Made by a program: the position numbers and the translations under genes
Notes under the pieces: generated by a model
What the model saw: the letters and a program-made list of their open reading frames with translations, nothing else
Database searches by the model: none
Told to the model about the DNA's origin: nothing
Part shown: positions 11,571 through 22,520 of the stretch, piece by piece
Numbering within the stretch: the first letter of the stretch is position 1
How the letters are laid out: the number at the start of each line of letters is the position of its first letter
Assembly: GCF_040958095.1 (NCBI RefSeq)
Contig: NC_091195.1
Location: 30,078,772 to 30,142,771, forward strand
Direction: 5' to 3'
From: Procambarus clarkii
Lineage: Eukaryota; Arthropoda; Malacostraca; Decapoda; Cambaridae
Length of the DNA stretch: 64,000 nt

Positions 11571-12959
11571 CAGGACTACAAAAGGTCTTGGCCACACCTG
11601 ATATTCCTGATATGCCGAGCAACAAGATTTGAAACTTGGTGACTACGATTTGCAGATGCACACGCAGATGCATGATTTGCATCTTGGGCGTACAGTTATG
11701 TGCATGATGGGATAACGAGGAAAGTTAAGGCCTAGTACGATGTAGCAGAGGAAACACCTGTAAGTAGATAGGACCCAAGAGCTGGAGCTGGGACCCCAAG
11801 GGTTCTGCCGCCACACCCATCCTGCTTTAACGAACTGGAGCTGTTCACTCATCAAGCAAGACTTCGTCTGGTGTCAACGTCTCGGTACTCCCAGGGAGAC
11901 CATATTTACGCAGCAGACAGAACATCACCAGCAGATGTACAGCAGGCAACATCATCTTACAAGATGATAGAACTCGGGTACGGTGTATACCAGAGTTTCC
12001 CCTGTGACAGGACAGCATGTCAATCATCGCTCTCAACACTGATGTCATCACCTGGTCGATGACCAGGAAGGATGAACAGCAGCACGGATGTATAGCAGAT
12101 TGACCCTTGATTTATTGATTTCTTGACATCTTGATTTATTTAATATTTTGTGTATGTCTTTAGATAGGGTAGTTACCTATTTTTCGAGGCATACGCTTGT
12201 TCCATTGTTGTTGTCTGGGATAAGAAAAACCATGTTCGAGTTCCTCACCAACGATTTTTCTTAAACCTGGACAATGGGGGATATGTAACAAGAGAGCAGT
12301 ACATAGTAGAACAACATGAACATCGTAACAGCCACATGGGCACGGTGCAAGACTATGGAAAATTCACACCTTTGAAGAAGTTAACCGTGCAACAGGTCAA
12401 CTCGAGTCAACAGTGATGTGGTCACGAGGTTGTCAGATACGATGCCGTCATTCTAATCCACAGGGATTAACCCTTCCATGTCAAATGCAAGCCGAAGACC
12501 TCACGTTCAGCTGGAGAGCAGGAGATCACGTCTAGCACAGAACAAGTTATAAACAATATTCAGGAGTGCAGCTAAGTGGCAGCTTCTTCCAGAGACTTGG
12601 GTTTTGATGACAAGTAATTGGAAAGAATGAATAAATTTGTTTACTCCAGGAAAATTTATACTGTTGAAGATTATTGATGGTATAATTAATATCATAAATG
12701 TGCAACCAAATCCCAAAAGCTTTGTTATTTTTATTTGATTGTTATTAAATTTTCTCACAATGCACAGCATAAAATGCAATACCAAATTAGCAAATGTTTT
12801 TTCTAAATTCCAATTTTTCTCTTAATACAGGATTCAATAGTTCAGATGTTTCAAAACTGGATACATTTTTTAATGATTTAGAATGATTATCAAATTTTAT
12901 CCACTGATATGATAAACACAATTTTGCTTTCCAATGATGATAAATGAATTTCAATAACA
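11571..12959. other. intergenic sequence downstream of the HMMR-like gene
   Basis: No coding feature is supported. The first part (to ~12480) is mixed-composition repeat-like DNA; 12500-12959 is AT-rich. It may include the distal 3' UTR. Confidence 0.4.
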
Positions 12960-12965
12960 TTTATT
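12960..12965 (-). promoter_or_regulatory. possible poly(A) signal of the HMMR-like gene
   Basis: AATAAA reads on the minus strand about 410 bp after the stop codon at 13377. It is the first good hexamer I noticed in that direction. The real cleavage site cannot be told from sequence alone. Confidence 0.3.
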
Positions 12966-13090
12966 ACAGATCTTAGTTTGAAATCTTTCAAGTTAAAATA
13001 ATGTATGTATAAACTTTTAAAACACAGTTAAAACTAAAAAGTACAGTACATTTGAAAATGGTTGCCAAATCAAGGCTGGAAACAACAACT

Positions 13091-13243
13091 CGGCACGTGT
13101 AGGCAGAAAAGACATGATATACCATCGAGCACACTCCTCGGTATGTGACGGCAGGCAAGGCATGATATGCCGTCGGGCACATTCCTCGGCACGTGTAGGC
13201 AGGCAAGACATGATATGCCATCAGGCACCCTTCTCAGCCTGCC
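13091..13243. repeat. three copies of a ~57-bp tandem repeat downstream of the HMMR-like stop
   Basis: Units contain 'aggcaagacatgatatgcc' variants followed by 'cattcctcggcacgtgtagg'. The three copies differ by several substitutions. They lie 134-286 bp past the stop codon, probably within the 3' UTR. Confidence 0.7.
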
Positions 13244-13376
13244 TACATATTACAACTCAAAACCTACTTTAGTAATACATTTGGCAGCAACAATCATTTC
13301 AGTAAAGTTCCATAAACTGCAATAAAATGGCCTATTATATATATACAGTATATACTGACTAAATACTAACTCTCCA

Positions 13377-13601
13377 TTAAAACCTCTGTGGTTTATTGAT
13401 GGATTTAAGAGGTGTTGAAGACAGTGGAGGAGGAGGAGGAGCCGTTGCCCCAGTAACGTTAAAAGAATTTTCCTTGTCACTTAGCAATTTTGACGTTTCA
13501 TTAAGGCGACTATTTGATCCGGCCAGTCGAGCCATTTTGTCCTCCAGCCGTCTCGCATTTTTCCGATGTCTCTCAGTTTCCTGACGAAGTTTATGCACCT
13601 C
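13377..13601 (-). CDS. HMMR: HMMR-like terminal exon 9 with stop
   Basis: The acceptor TTTACTTTACAG is followed by 74 codons (residues 512-585) and a TAA at 13377-13379. The exon starts EVHKLRQETERHRKNARRL, which continues the family's conserved QLKxEVxKLR pattern across the junction. Coiled coil ends near residue 540. A short low-complexity tail follows: SDKENSFNVTG, a run of five prolines, then STPLKSINKPQRF. Vertebrate HMMR also ends in a poorly conserved tail containing a KEN-like sequence. Here 'DKEN' is visible (residues 553-556), so an APC/C KEN-type degron is possible but unproven. Confidence 0.85.
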   Translation of the reverse strand, partial: EVHKLRQETERHRKNARRLEDKMARLAGSNSRLNETSKLLSDKENSFNVTGATAPPPPPLSSTPLKSINKPQRF

Positions 13602-13829
13602 CTGTAAAGTAAATACATGGTTTGTTTTACAATATGACAAGCTGGTTAGTGCTTAAAGGAACTTATATTGTGAGATAATAATACTTCCCATTGTTGGAGA
13701 AACGAATTCCATAATTTGGCTTATCAAGGTGACATAAGGGAATACAAAGATAACTGAAGAAAAGGAACACATCCATAGAAACATGTCTTTTGCAAATTCG
13801 CAAAATACACGGGATACAGTCCTTGCTTG

Positions 13830-14990
13830 AGAAAAAAAAAATACCATTTATTTTCCCACTTTCCACGGAAGCCTTGGTGGAAAAAACGGGCTCGACCACC
13901 TCTGCGCCCGAATTGCAAGGAGCATTTCCCCGAGCCTCATCCCAACCTAAACCCCGCCCTGACTCTGAAACATCCTGACAATTTTTAGCCAGAAACAGGG
14001 ATGGAGGAGCAGGGCGAACTTGCCCACCTAAGAAGAAATCAGTGGCATGAACAAAACCAAAGGCGAAGCAACCAACACCCCAAATCCCGGGCTCTAAAAT
14101 CCAAACTGGGCAACCAACCACGTGTGTTGCAGGGAGAAGTGAGTTTGCAATGCTTTCGCAGCCTGAAACCTCCCATCCGCAGACGAGGAATGTGTAAACT
14201 GCAGCACAAGCAGAGAACATGTTCTACCACACTCAGGGTCAAAGGAGTTACAAACCCAACAGGCAGCATGGCGGAGGCAGAAAGGGGGTGATCTTCACCC
14301 CGAGGCAGAGGGTGACAAACAACCATCAACATTGCACGCAGCGAGAGTGGAATCTAATGGATCCATAGGCAAACCAGGAGCAGTGATGAGACCTCAGGGG
14401 CAACGGAGGAGGAAAGCCAAACAACCTAGGAGAGGTCTAATAAGCTGCTAAGCAGACCTCTTCTACAAAAGCCAGGGCAAAAGCCCATAAAAACAGCCCC
14501 AAACAAACTGGCAGTCGGAGAGAAAAGTTGGCTGTCGCTGTTGTGAAGCAGACTGCGCAAGCCACAGTGCACCCCACCCATCTAATAACACTCCCTCACC
14601 CAGGGCAAGACGGAAAGCCCAAGACCCTGACATACCACAAGGGCAAAGACCCTATCAAGCAATGAAGCCCCCTAACGGAGTGTCCCCCCCCCCCCAAACA
14701 CGGAGCACCCTGGCTACCCTTCTCGGGGTGCTCTGTAAGAACAGGTTGTACCAAGAAAACCTGGCCACCACATACACAAACACAGCTGGCACAGCCACAC
14801 AGAGCAAAATCCAGACAGGAAAGTGAGGCCAGAGATGATGAGTGACCAGCAAGCACAATAGCCGAGAACTGAGCTGGCAAGGAGCCGACTCTCCTGGATG
14901 GGCTACCCCTTCCTCCCATGATGGCCCCCTCCCCCCATCAATACGCTAGCGAGCAGGAGTACTAGTTGATGGCACGGTTGCCAGTTTCAG
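13830..14990 (+). repeat. fragment of the GC-rich composite repeat family
   Basis: Segments such as 'aggcgaagcaaccaacaccc' match the larger copy near 23205 ('accgaagcaaccaacaccc'). Open frames on both strands are short and not conserved, so it is read as non-coding repeat within the last intron. Confidence 0.5.
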
Positions 14991-15695
14991 TTATTTTCTG
15001 TTTAATTTCTTTCTTTTAATAGGAGTTTCTTTGCATTTTTGGACTACAGGTCACAGTTTCCTAGATAGTTATTTGAATTTGCTCACTTATCTTTCTGGGG
15101 GCCCACCCCAGTTGATAGCAAAATACGGCATACTTTAAATGTAGAGTGGTCGTACGTCACTGCTCTCTGCTCCTCTCTGGGGGAACCAGGTTCTGGCACT
15201 GCTTTCCTGTAGGCCTAAAGAACTCCAGTGACTAATGATCCCAACCTAATATAGCACATATCAGTTTGGATGGCTGCAGGGAGACGACGGTGCTCCCTCA
15301 GAAAACTACAGTGGTTGGAGCCGTTTTAAGGTAGAACATCAAAAGCATCCCTCTCATCCTGTAACTACACCCAGGTGCTTTCACACATGATAAAACATCA
15401 TACGACCCTTTAAATAGAATGTCGTCATGTTTCAGGAAAGTATCCCGGGGTAAAATACCAGAGTACTGAAATGTTTCTTAATATTAATTTTTATGCATGT
15501 GGAATGATGCAAATTAAGATTGATAAATTTCCATACATACAAAAGCACCTTAAATGTTTCAAATGATACCTCATGACCCCTGACAAAAATTTCCATATCA
15601 ATGACATTAATTGGTATGCTTTCTATTGAAACATTTTCATTCCATTTTATTTCTGTAACCCTAAATACTGCATAATTTTCGTACACTGAACTTAC

Positions 15696-15872
15696 TTCTT
15701 TAAGCTGGACATTTTCAGTCTTGAGCTTGAGGACATGCTGGATCTTTTGTTTATGATTCTGATGACCTAGAAGAGTTGCGTACTGCTTGCTCAGTTTGTC
15801 AACCTCCTCCTTGGCTGCTGAACTACGCTCTAGGAGGTTGGCTTTCTCAATTTCATAAGCATCTAGCTGTTC
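15696..15872 (-). CDS. HMMR: HMMR-like exon 8: conserved C-terminal block with BX7B motifs
   Basis: This is a 177-bp, phase 0-0 exon with acceptor AATGTTACAG and donor GTAAGTTCAG. It encodes 59 residues (453-511) and is the diagnostic exon: EQLDAYEIEKANLL, then YATLLGHQNHKQKIQHVL, then KLKTENVQLKE. In vertebrate HMMR this block is the C-terminal coiled coil used for centrosome and spindle targeting, and it contains the hyaluronan-binding BX7B motifs. Here two overlapping basic-x7-basic arrangements are intact: K493...K501 and K495...K503. It is separated from exon 7 by a 12.8-kb intron. This is the strongest evidence for the gene identity. Confidence 0.9.
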
Positions 15873-16177
15873 CTGTAACATTAAAATACAACAAAAGTGT
15901 TAAAACCATTAAAATAAACATTAAAGGAATCTCATTGGTGGACATGCAGTAGTTTACTAGGCAGCTAAAGTATCAAGAAATAAATCAGTTACAAAGACAT
16001 CGCGCAAACTATTTGCCCAGTGGTTGCCAGGAGTTTACCGACCAACAACTAGGCAATTGAACAGAAGTTAATTGTTCTTGGTGGCTTCTATGTACATTTC
16101 CTGTTATGCTTTCAATTAATTTTCTTTTATTTATTGTGGCTATATATCATTGCATGTTAAGTGCACATATAAATGAA

Positions 16178-16440
16178 TATGTATAACGGAACCTCAGTTT
16201 TCGAATGCACCTTTTTGTTTTTCATTTTCCGGTTCTCTAGCTCAATATCTTTGAAAAATGTGACTTGGTACTCGTAGTTTGTCTCAGTGCTCAAGTTTGT
16301 TGATATGTACATGTATGCGTCGACGAGCGTGTGGTTCTGTTCTGCTGGATGAGGGGTGGGGCGCGGGACAAGGTGCACACAGTTTACCAGTGTCTCCCGC
16401 CAAGTGACGATCGCATTTGAATATTGTATTTGGGAGGACA
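16178..16440 (+). repeat. Tigger-like element left-end fragment
   Basis: It begins 'ggaacctcagttttcgaatg' and contains 'cagtttaccagtgtctcccg', then 'aagtgacgatcgcatttgaa'. This parallels 26010-26230 of the better preserved Tigger. Confidence 0.5.
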
Positions 16441-17062
16441 ACAGGATGGATGGGGGAGGAGGTGGGGGGGGGGGGGGGGGATGGATGGGGGAGGAGGTAG
16501 GGGGGGGGGTGGATGGGGGAGGAGGTAGGGGAGGCCCGGGTGGATTACGGAGGAGGTGAGGGGGGCCGGATGGATGGCGGAGGTTGGGGGGGGGGGGCCG
16601 GATGGATGGCGGAGGTTGGGAGGGGGCCGGATGGATGGCACAAGAGGTGTGGGGGGGGGGGGGGAGCTGGATGGATGGCAGAAGAGGTGGGGGGAGGCAG
16701 ATGGATGGCAGAAGAGGTGGGGGGGGCAGATGGATGGCAGAAGAGGTGGGGAGCCAGATGGATGGCAGAAGAGGTGGAGGGGCCTGGATGGATGGCAGAA
16801 GAGGTGGAGGGGCCTGGATGGATGGCAGAAGAGGTGGGGGGGGGGGGGGGCGGATGTATGGTGGAGGTGGGGGGTGGATGGATGGCGGAGGTTGGGGGGG
16901 TGGATGGATGGCGGAGGTGGGGGGGGCGGATGGATGGCGGAGGTGGTAGGGGGGGGGCTGGATGGATAGCGGAGGAGATGCGGGGGCGGGCGGATAGATG
17001 GTGGAGGAGGGACTGGATGGATGGATGGTGGAGGGAGGGCCCTGGATGGATGATGGAGGGGG
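16441..17062 (+). repeat. G-rich minisatellite (ggatggatggcagaagaggtgg type)
   Basis: About 20 imperfect units of ~25-40 bp are built on 'tggatggcagaagaggtg' or 'tggatggcggaggt' plus a variable G run of 3-13. The plus strand has many G4-capable runs. The long Pro/His/Ser open frames on the minus strand are by-products of the repeat. Confidence 0.85.
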
Positions 17063-17199
17063 TGGCCAGCAGTGGTCGGGCAGGTGTTAGTGTGTGCAGG
17101 TGAATGGTAGTGAGATGGTTGGCAGAATTGGTCACCCTCCCCACTACTCCACCCCCCCCCCATCCTGCACCCTTCAACCCCCACACCCTTCAACCCCCA

Positions 17200-18913
17200 C
17201 ACCAGCGAGACCCGACCTAGTCTTCACTCTCAACGACTCCAACATAAGAGGAATAAGTTTTGAGACCCCAGTAGGAATGAGCGACCACAGTGTACTGGTA
17301 TTTGAGTACCTGATTGAAGAAGGGTTAATGAACTCGAGGAGGGATACTGAAAACAAAAGGTTGGCATACCGAAAGGGAAACTATGAGGAGATAAGAAAAT
17401 TCCTAACAGATATAGCATGGGAAACAGAGCCCAGGAAAAAGACGTAGTCCATCATGTCTTGGGTCATCACGCAGAAGTGCAAGCAGCAAACAAGTTTGTT
17501 CCAGTCCAAAAGGAAAACAGTGAAATGAAGATGAGAAACCCGTGGTTTACTCAGATGTAGGCTAGCTAAGCAACAAAGTAAAAGGGCATAGAGAAACTAT
17601 AGGAATAACAGGACACTTGAGAGCAGAGAAAGATACCAGAGTGCCAGAAATGAATATGTCAGGATGAGAAGAGAGGCAGAAAGACAATACGAAAATGACA
17701 TCGCAAGCAAGGCAAAGACTCGGTCTAAATTGCTGCATAGCCACATCAGGAGAAAAACAACGGTAAAGGAACAGGTTATGAAATTAAGGATAGGGGCAGA
17801 AGGATTCACTACAAACGACAAGGAAGTGTGTGAGGAACCGAATAAGAAATTCCAGGAGGTCTTCACCTTAGAGCATGGAGAAATTCCAGAGATAAGAGAG
17901 GGAATAGTTAACCAGGAACCACTGGAAGAGTTTGAGATTGCCAATGGGGAAGTAAAGAAGTGTTTACTAGAGTTGGATGTGACAAAGGCCATAGGCCCAG
18001 ATGGACTCTCCCCCTTGGATACTAAAGGAAGGAGCAGAAGAACTGTGCCTGCCACTCTCCATAGTGTATAACAAATCACTGGCAACAGGGAAACTGCCAG
18101 AAATTTGGAAAGCAGCTAACATAGTCCCGATATACAAGAAAGGGGATGGACAGGAGGCACTGAACTACAGGCCAGTGTCCCTAACCTGCATACCTTGCAA
18201 GCTGATGGGGAAGTTTGTGCGAAGAAAGACGGTGGAACATCTGGAGCGAAAGAACTTTGTAACACAGCATCAACATGGGTTCAGGGATGGCAGGTCCTGC
18301 CTCACAGGGTTACTTGAATTCTACGACCAGGCAACAAAAATCAGGCAAGAAAGAGAAGGGTGGGCAGACTGCATATTTTTGGATTGTCAGAAAGCCTATG
18401 ATACAGTACCACACAAGAGGCTAGTGAAAAAGCTGAAGATGCAGGCTGGAGTGAAAGGGAAGGTACTCCATTGGATAAAGGAGTACCTAAGCAACAGGAG
18501 ACAACGAGTCAGTGTGAGGGGTGAGGTCTCAGACTGGCGAGATGTTACAAGGGGAGTCCCGCAGGGTTCAGTCCTTGGACCTATACTGTTTCTGATATAT
18601 GTAAATGATCTCTCAGAGGGTATAGACTCGTTTCTCTCAATGTTTGCTGATGATGCAAAAATTATGAGGAGGATTGAAACAGAGGTTGATAGTAGGAGGC
18701 TACAAGATGACATAGACAGACTGAGTGAATGGTCCAACAAATGGCTGTTGAAGTTCAACCCGAGTAAATGCAAAGTAATGAAACTAGGCAGTGGAAACAG
18801 GAGGCCAAACACAGGATACAGAATAGGAGATGAAGTACTTAATGAAATGGACAGAGAAAGATCTAGGAGTTTATATCACACGAAACCTGTCTCCTGAAGC
18901 CCACATAAAAAAA
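17200..18913 (+). mobile_element. LINE family B, copy 1, 5' part (endonuclease end and RT)
   Basis: The endonuclease C-terminus (DLVFTLNDSNIRG, GMSDHSVLVFEYL) is followed by the RT. 17664-18071 (ERQYENDIASKAKTRSKLLH, AIGPDGLSP) shifts frame into 18001-18897: NIVPIYKKGDGQEALNYRPV, QHQHGFRDGRSCLTGLLEFY, VPQGSVLGPILF and catalytic SMFADDAKIM (FADD at 18643-18654). It is a jockey/CR1-like non-LTR retrotransposon. It is 5' truncated, abuts the minisatellite, and is broken by the insertion starting at 18914; the ORF resumes at 24610. Confidence 0.85.
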
Positions 18914-19470
18914 CCAGCGTTGAATGTAATGAAACGCCATTTTCTGGGTGAGACCCGGAGGCTCCCCGGAGCTTTACCGGCTGATATGCTAATGTCAGAC
19001 TTTGGCATCAGTCATGTGTATGGAGTTCTAGGGCCTACCGGGGACCACGAGCCAGAACCTGGCCCCCTCAGAGAGGCAAGGGGAGCAATGGCCTATAGAA
19101 ACCCCCGTGTGGTTGGAAGCATTCTATGTCTGCCATCAACCGGGTCAAGCATCCAGAAAGGTAAGCATTCCAAAACAAACCCCTATTCTGGTGAAAATTG
19201 CTACCTAAGCCGAACTAGTGAATAGAACTCTTCAACAGAAAACACGGAAACTAGTATGACGTCATACGTCACCGCGCCGCTGTCTGCGCAGCTCCCCCCT
19301 CCCCGGGAGGGGGAAGGGGGAGCCCCAGACCTCCCACGCCGGCTATCCACCCATCAGTTCTGAGGCTGGATGTCAAAACACGCGAAAAACGCCGACCGGA
19401 GGGAGGGAGGGTTGCCGGGGAGCCTCCGGGTCTCACCCAGAAAATGGCGTTTCATTACATTCAACGCTGG
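18914..19470. repeat. 557-bp unit with perfect 56-bp inverted ends
   Basis: Its arms start ccagcgttgaatgtaatgaa and run into 'attttctgggtgagacccgg'. The enclosed 445 bp includes the 0.38-kb arm shared with the right end of the composite at 24.2-24.6 kb. Confidence 0.7.
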
Positions 19471-22320
19471 TTTTCTGGGGGGAGCCCCGTCGGCTCCCCG
19501 GAGCTAACTACCCACAGAGGAAGGTCAAAGGGACAAAAACCGGGAGGCGGACACCACGCACCCCCCCAAGGAGGCGAGACAACCGGCAGCAAACGCCAAC
19601 CCAAGGCGCCACAGCCCCGAAAATCCCGGGAACAACACGAGAACCACGAGCAGTAAGGCCCCTGCACGAACACCAAAAATCCATGCCCGAAAGACTGCAA
19701 GGCCACGTCGCCCAGACGGCAGCGAGAGCAGCGAAGCCACGAACGCCACAGGCATGAGGGAAGAACACAGGCAGCTTAGCCGCAAGAACACGGCTGACCA
19801 CCCGGGACACCATCACCCGCGAACCGGGAAGAACAGAACCGGATCAACGCAAAACGCGCTCCGGACCCAAACGCCGTGGCACGCAAACAACAGCAGAGGG
19901 CCGCCACTGAACACAAAAACGACACACCCCCGGCCCGACCAACAAAGCACCAACAAACCCTGGACCCCTCCAGAATGCAGCAGCCCCACCCCGCGCCAGA
20001 AAAGATGGAGACTGCTGCCATCAAACAACCAAAACGCTAAAACCGAAGGAGCAAGAAAACACAGCGAACCGACCCCCAGAGGCAAAGGCCCAAAGGAAAG
20101 AGCCGACGAAAAAACACACCGGAACCGAAGGGGCACTACCAACCGAGGAGAAGACAGAGCACGCTGACCAGAGACCAGGATGGTGCAAGCGGCGCACGAA
20201 CAGGCCGGAGGTGAAATGACGCACAAGACAGCTGACTAACGGTGCAGAAGCAACACCAAGACCGAAAGCAAGCTGAAGCGGCTCCGCCTGCGCCGCACGA
20301 AAAGAGGCGACAGTATGTGGCAAGACGACGGCCCCCAACCCCCACTAGAAAACCAAGCCGAGAGTAAACCAAGCCAACAAGAAGGACCCACCGAAGAAGG
20401 GACAGGAAAAGGAAGGACCGCCAAAATACCCCATACTGCCGCCAAGAAAGCACGCAGGTGGGACACCTACCACGAAGCCACCCGACCACCAACCGGAGGC
20501 GAGACCACGAGGCAGAACATAAGCAGCCCCGACAAGGCCCCCCCGAGCCCAGGAAAAAGGCGGAGCCGCGAGAAGATCTCGGGCGCGACCACGGAAACCC
20601 AGGCGGCACAAGGAGATGGAACGTCTGCCGAACAGAAAAACTCCGAAGCATGCAAGCCCGCCAGGAGTTCAGAAACGACGGGTCCGACGCGAGACATCGC
20701 AAGAACCCCCCCAAAAAATAAAACAACAACAACCGGCAGGGCAAGCTAGGAAAACCAAAGAAGGCGGAAGGGTCGCCGCCAGAACAGGACCCGAACCAAG
20801 GGGCACGAACAACTGCAACAGACCGAGACAAAGAAGCACATCACAGGACACAGGCTGACCAACGCCTAAGAACACACGCAGAACATTCCTGCTGCAGAAG
20901 AGGCAGGAAGAAAGAGCAGAAGCACAAAAAAAAACCAGGAGAACAACCAGGGGTGGACAATCAGGCAGGGACAAAAACCCCACGCAATCCCCAGGCACAA
21001 AACGGCAGCAAAGCGCCACTCCACAACCGGACACAGGAACAAGGACACGCCACCGTGAAACACGGTACCAATGCTCACGTGCAGCAGCAGCAGCAACAGG
21101 CACCACTGCAACATGCAACATGTAAATAGCAACTCCCCTCTGCAAAGGCAGAGAACGGAGCAGGCAGACCCCAGACAGGGCCAACGGAGACACGACAAAA
21201 CCCTGCAGGCCCAGAAACCTGCACCAGGCGACCGACGGCGGAGAAACCCCGCTCGATACCTGCTGGATGAGGAACTGGGAGCTCTTTTACACCTCAAGCC
21301 CGGCCCAAGGTCAGGCCAGACCGGCCAGAGGATGGCCCACCAGGCAGCTGCTAGGAGCAGTCCACCGGCCCACATACCCCCACAACCAGGACGGGCCGGA
21401 ACTGCCATACGAAAACAGGCCAGTGCGCCCTGGAAGTCCACGGACGAACCAGCAAGAAGGCTTATGCTCGCAAGTAGGTCGTGTAACAAGCACAGACCAC
21501 TGATGGTAATACAGTGTTCCCCAAAAGTGCCAATAGCACCACTGCACTCCACTGGTACTATCCCGCAAGTTCTACCAGATAGGCGGGACCCAAGAGCCAG
21601 AGCTCAAATCCTGCAAGCACAGCCAGGAGCCTCACCAGGTGAGTACAGAACCAACCCTACAACCCCCACACCTCACAACATTAAAAAAGGAGGGTCCCCT
21701 GAACGACTCCAGCATGGGTTGGACATGCACATGAGGGGGACAGGAAGGGGTGATAAAGGGACAGTCACTGGTGTGCGAACGGTCTCAGTCGTACAAAATT
21801 ATACCTAAATAAAGACAGGTATATGAACACCGCCGCATCCAGCGCCCGGCCAAAAGACGCCAGACCGCAGAAACTCACCTGGCGAATGGTGGCTTGAACT
21901 TGACACGACTCAACCGTGCCCAGAAGAACTTGGGAGCACCGCCAGGTGAAGACGCCAGAGCCGGACCCGCAGGAGAACAGGGAGAGGCGAAGGAGGCGGT
22001 CCACACCCATGACACAGAAAACCGCGGTGTCCTCCCCACAACTGGGAACCAGGACACCCCTGGCGCAAAGGGGCACATACCGCAGCCAGGGAGAAGAACG
22101 AGAGGCGAAGCACTGTAGCAAAAAAGGGCGCAAAACCCCAGCACTGAACCATCGCCCAGACCAAAACAAACTCCACGGCGCATGCGCATAACACGCTGGC
22201 CGAACCGCACACCCTCCCTGCGGGAAGGCGCCAGCCAGGACTATTGCACGAGAAAAAGAGCCAAAAGAGGAAGCAGGAACAATAAAACCGGCCAAAGAAG
22301 CAAAGAGCCCAAAAAAGGGA

Positions 22321-22520
22321 ACCCAAACGGGCGACAAGTAGCCCAAACGGGCGACAAGTAGCCCAAACGGCCGACAAGTAGCCCAACCGGGCGACAAGTA
22401 GCCCAACTGGGCGACAAGTAGCCCAACAGGGCGACAAGTAGCCCAACAGGGCGACAAGTAGCCCAACAGGGCGACAAGTAGCCCAACAGGGCGACAAGTA
22501 GCCCAACAGGGCGACAAGTA
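22321..22520 (+). repeat. 20-bp tandem array, ten copies
   Basis: Ten head-to-tail copies of gcccaacagggcgacaagta or variants, with no spacers. The last five are identical, pointing to recent spread. Degenerate copies occur at 30529-30592 in the related repeat. Confidence 0.95.

Noticed and set aside
12060..12480. Possible extra HMMR exon or downstream gene
   Set aside because: No open coiled-coil frame with splice signals on the minus strand; the stop at 13377 ends the gene.
16384..17202. 272-residue Pro/His/Ser-rich frame on the minus strand
   Set aside because: It is the translation of the ggatgg minisatellite; all three plus-strand frames are open too.
18983..19225. Identical ~80-residue frame (MLMSDFGISHVYG...) in two places
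   Set aside because: The second copy (24323-24561) is the inverted arm of the same repeat. The third copy at 36.3-36.55 kb has indels that break the frame, so coding is not supported.
20136..22517. Long open frames on both strands (up to ~250 codons) in the GC-rich block
   Set aside because: Composition-driven: open on several frames at once, no domains, and extremely biased residues (Ser/Leu/Cys on one strand, Pro/Arg/Lys on the other).
22321..22520. CRISPR-like array
   Set aside because: Units are contiguous with no spacers and the genome is eukaryotic. The same applies to 52654-52972.
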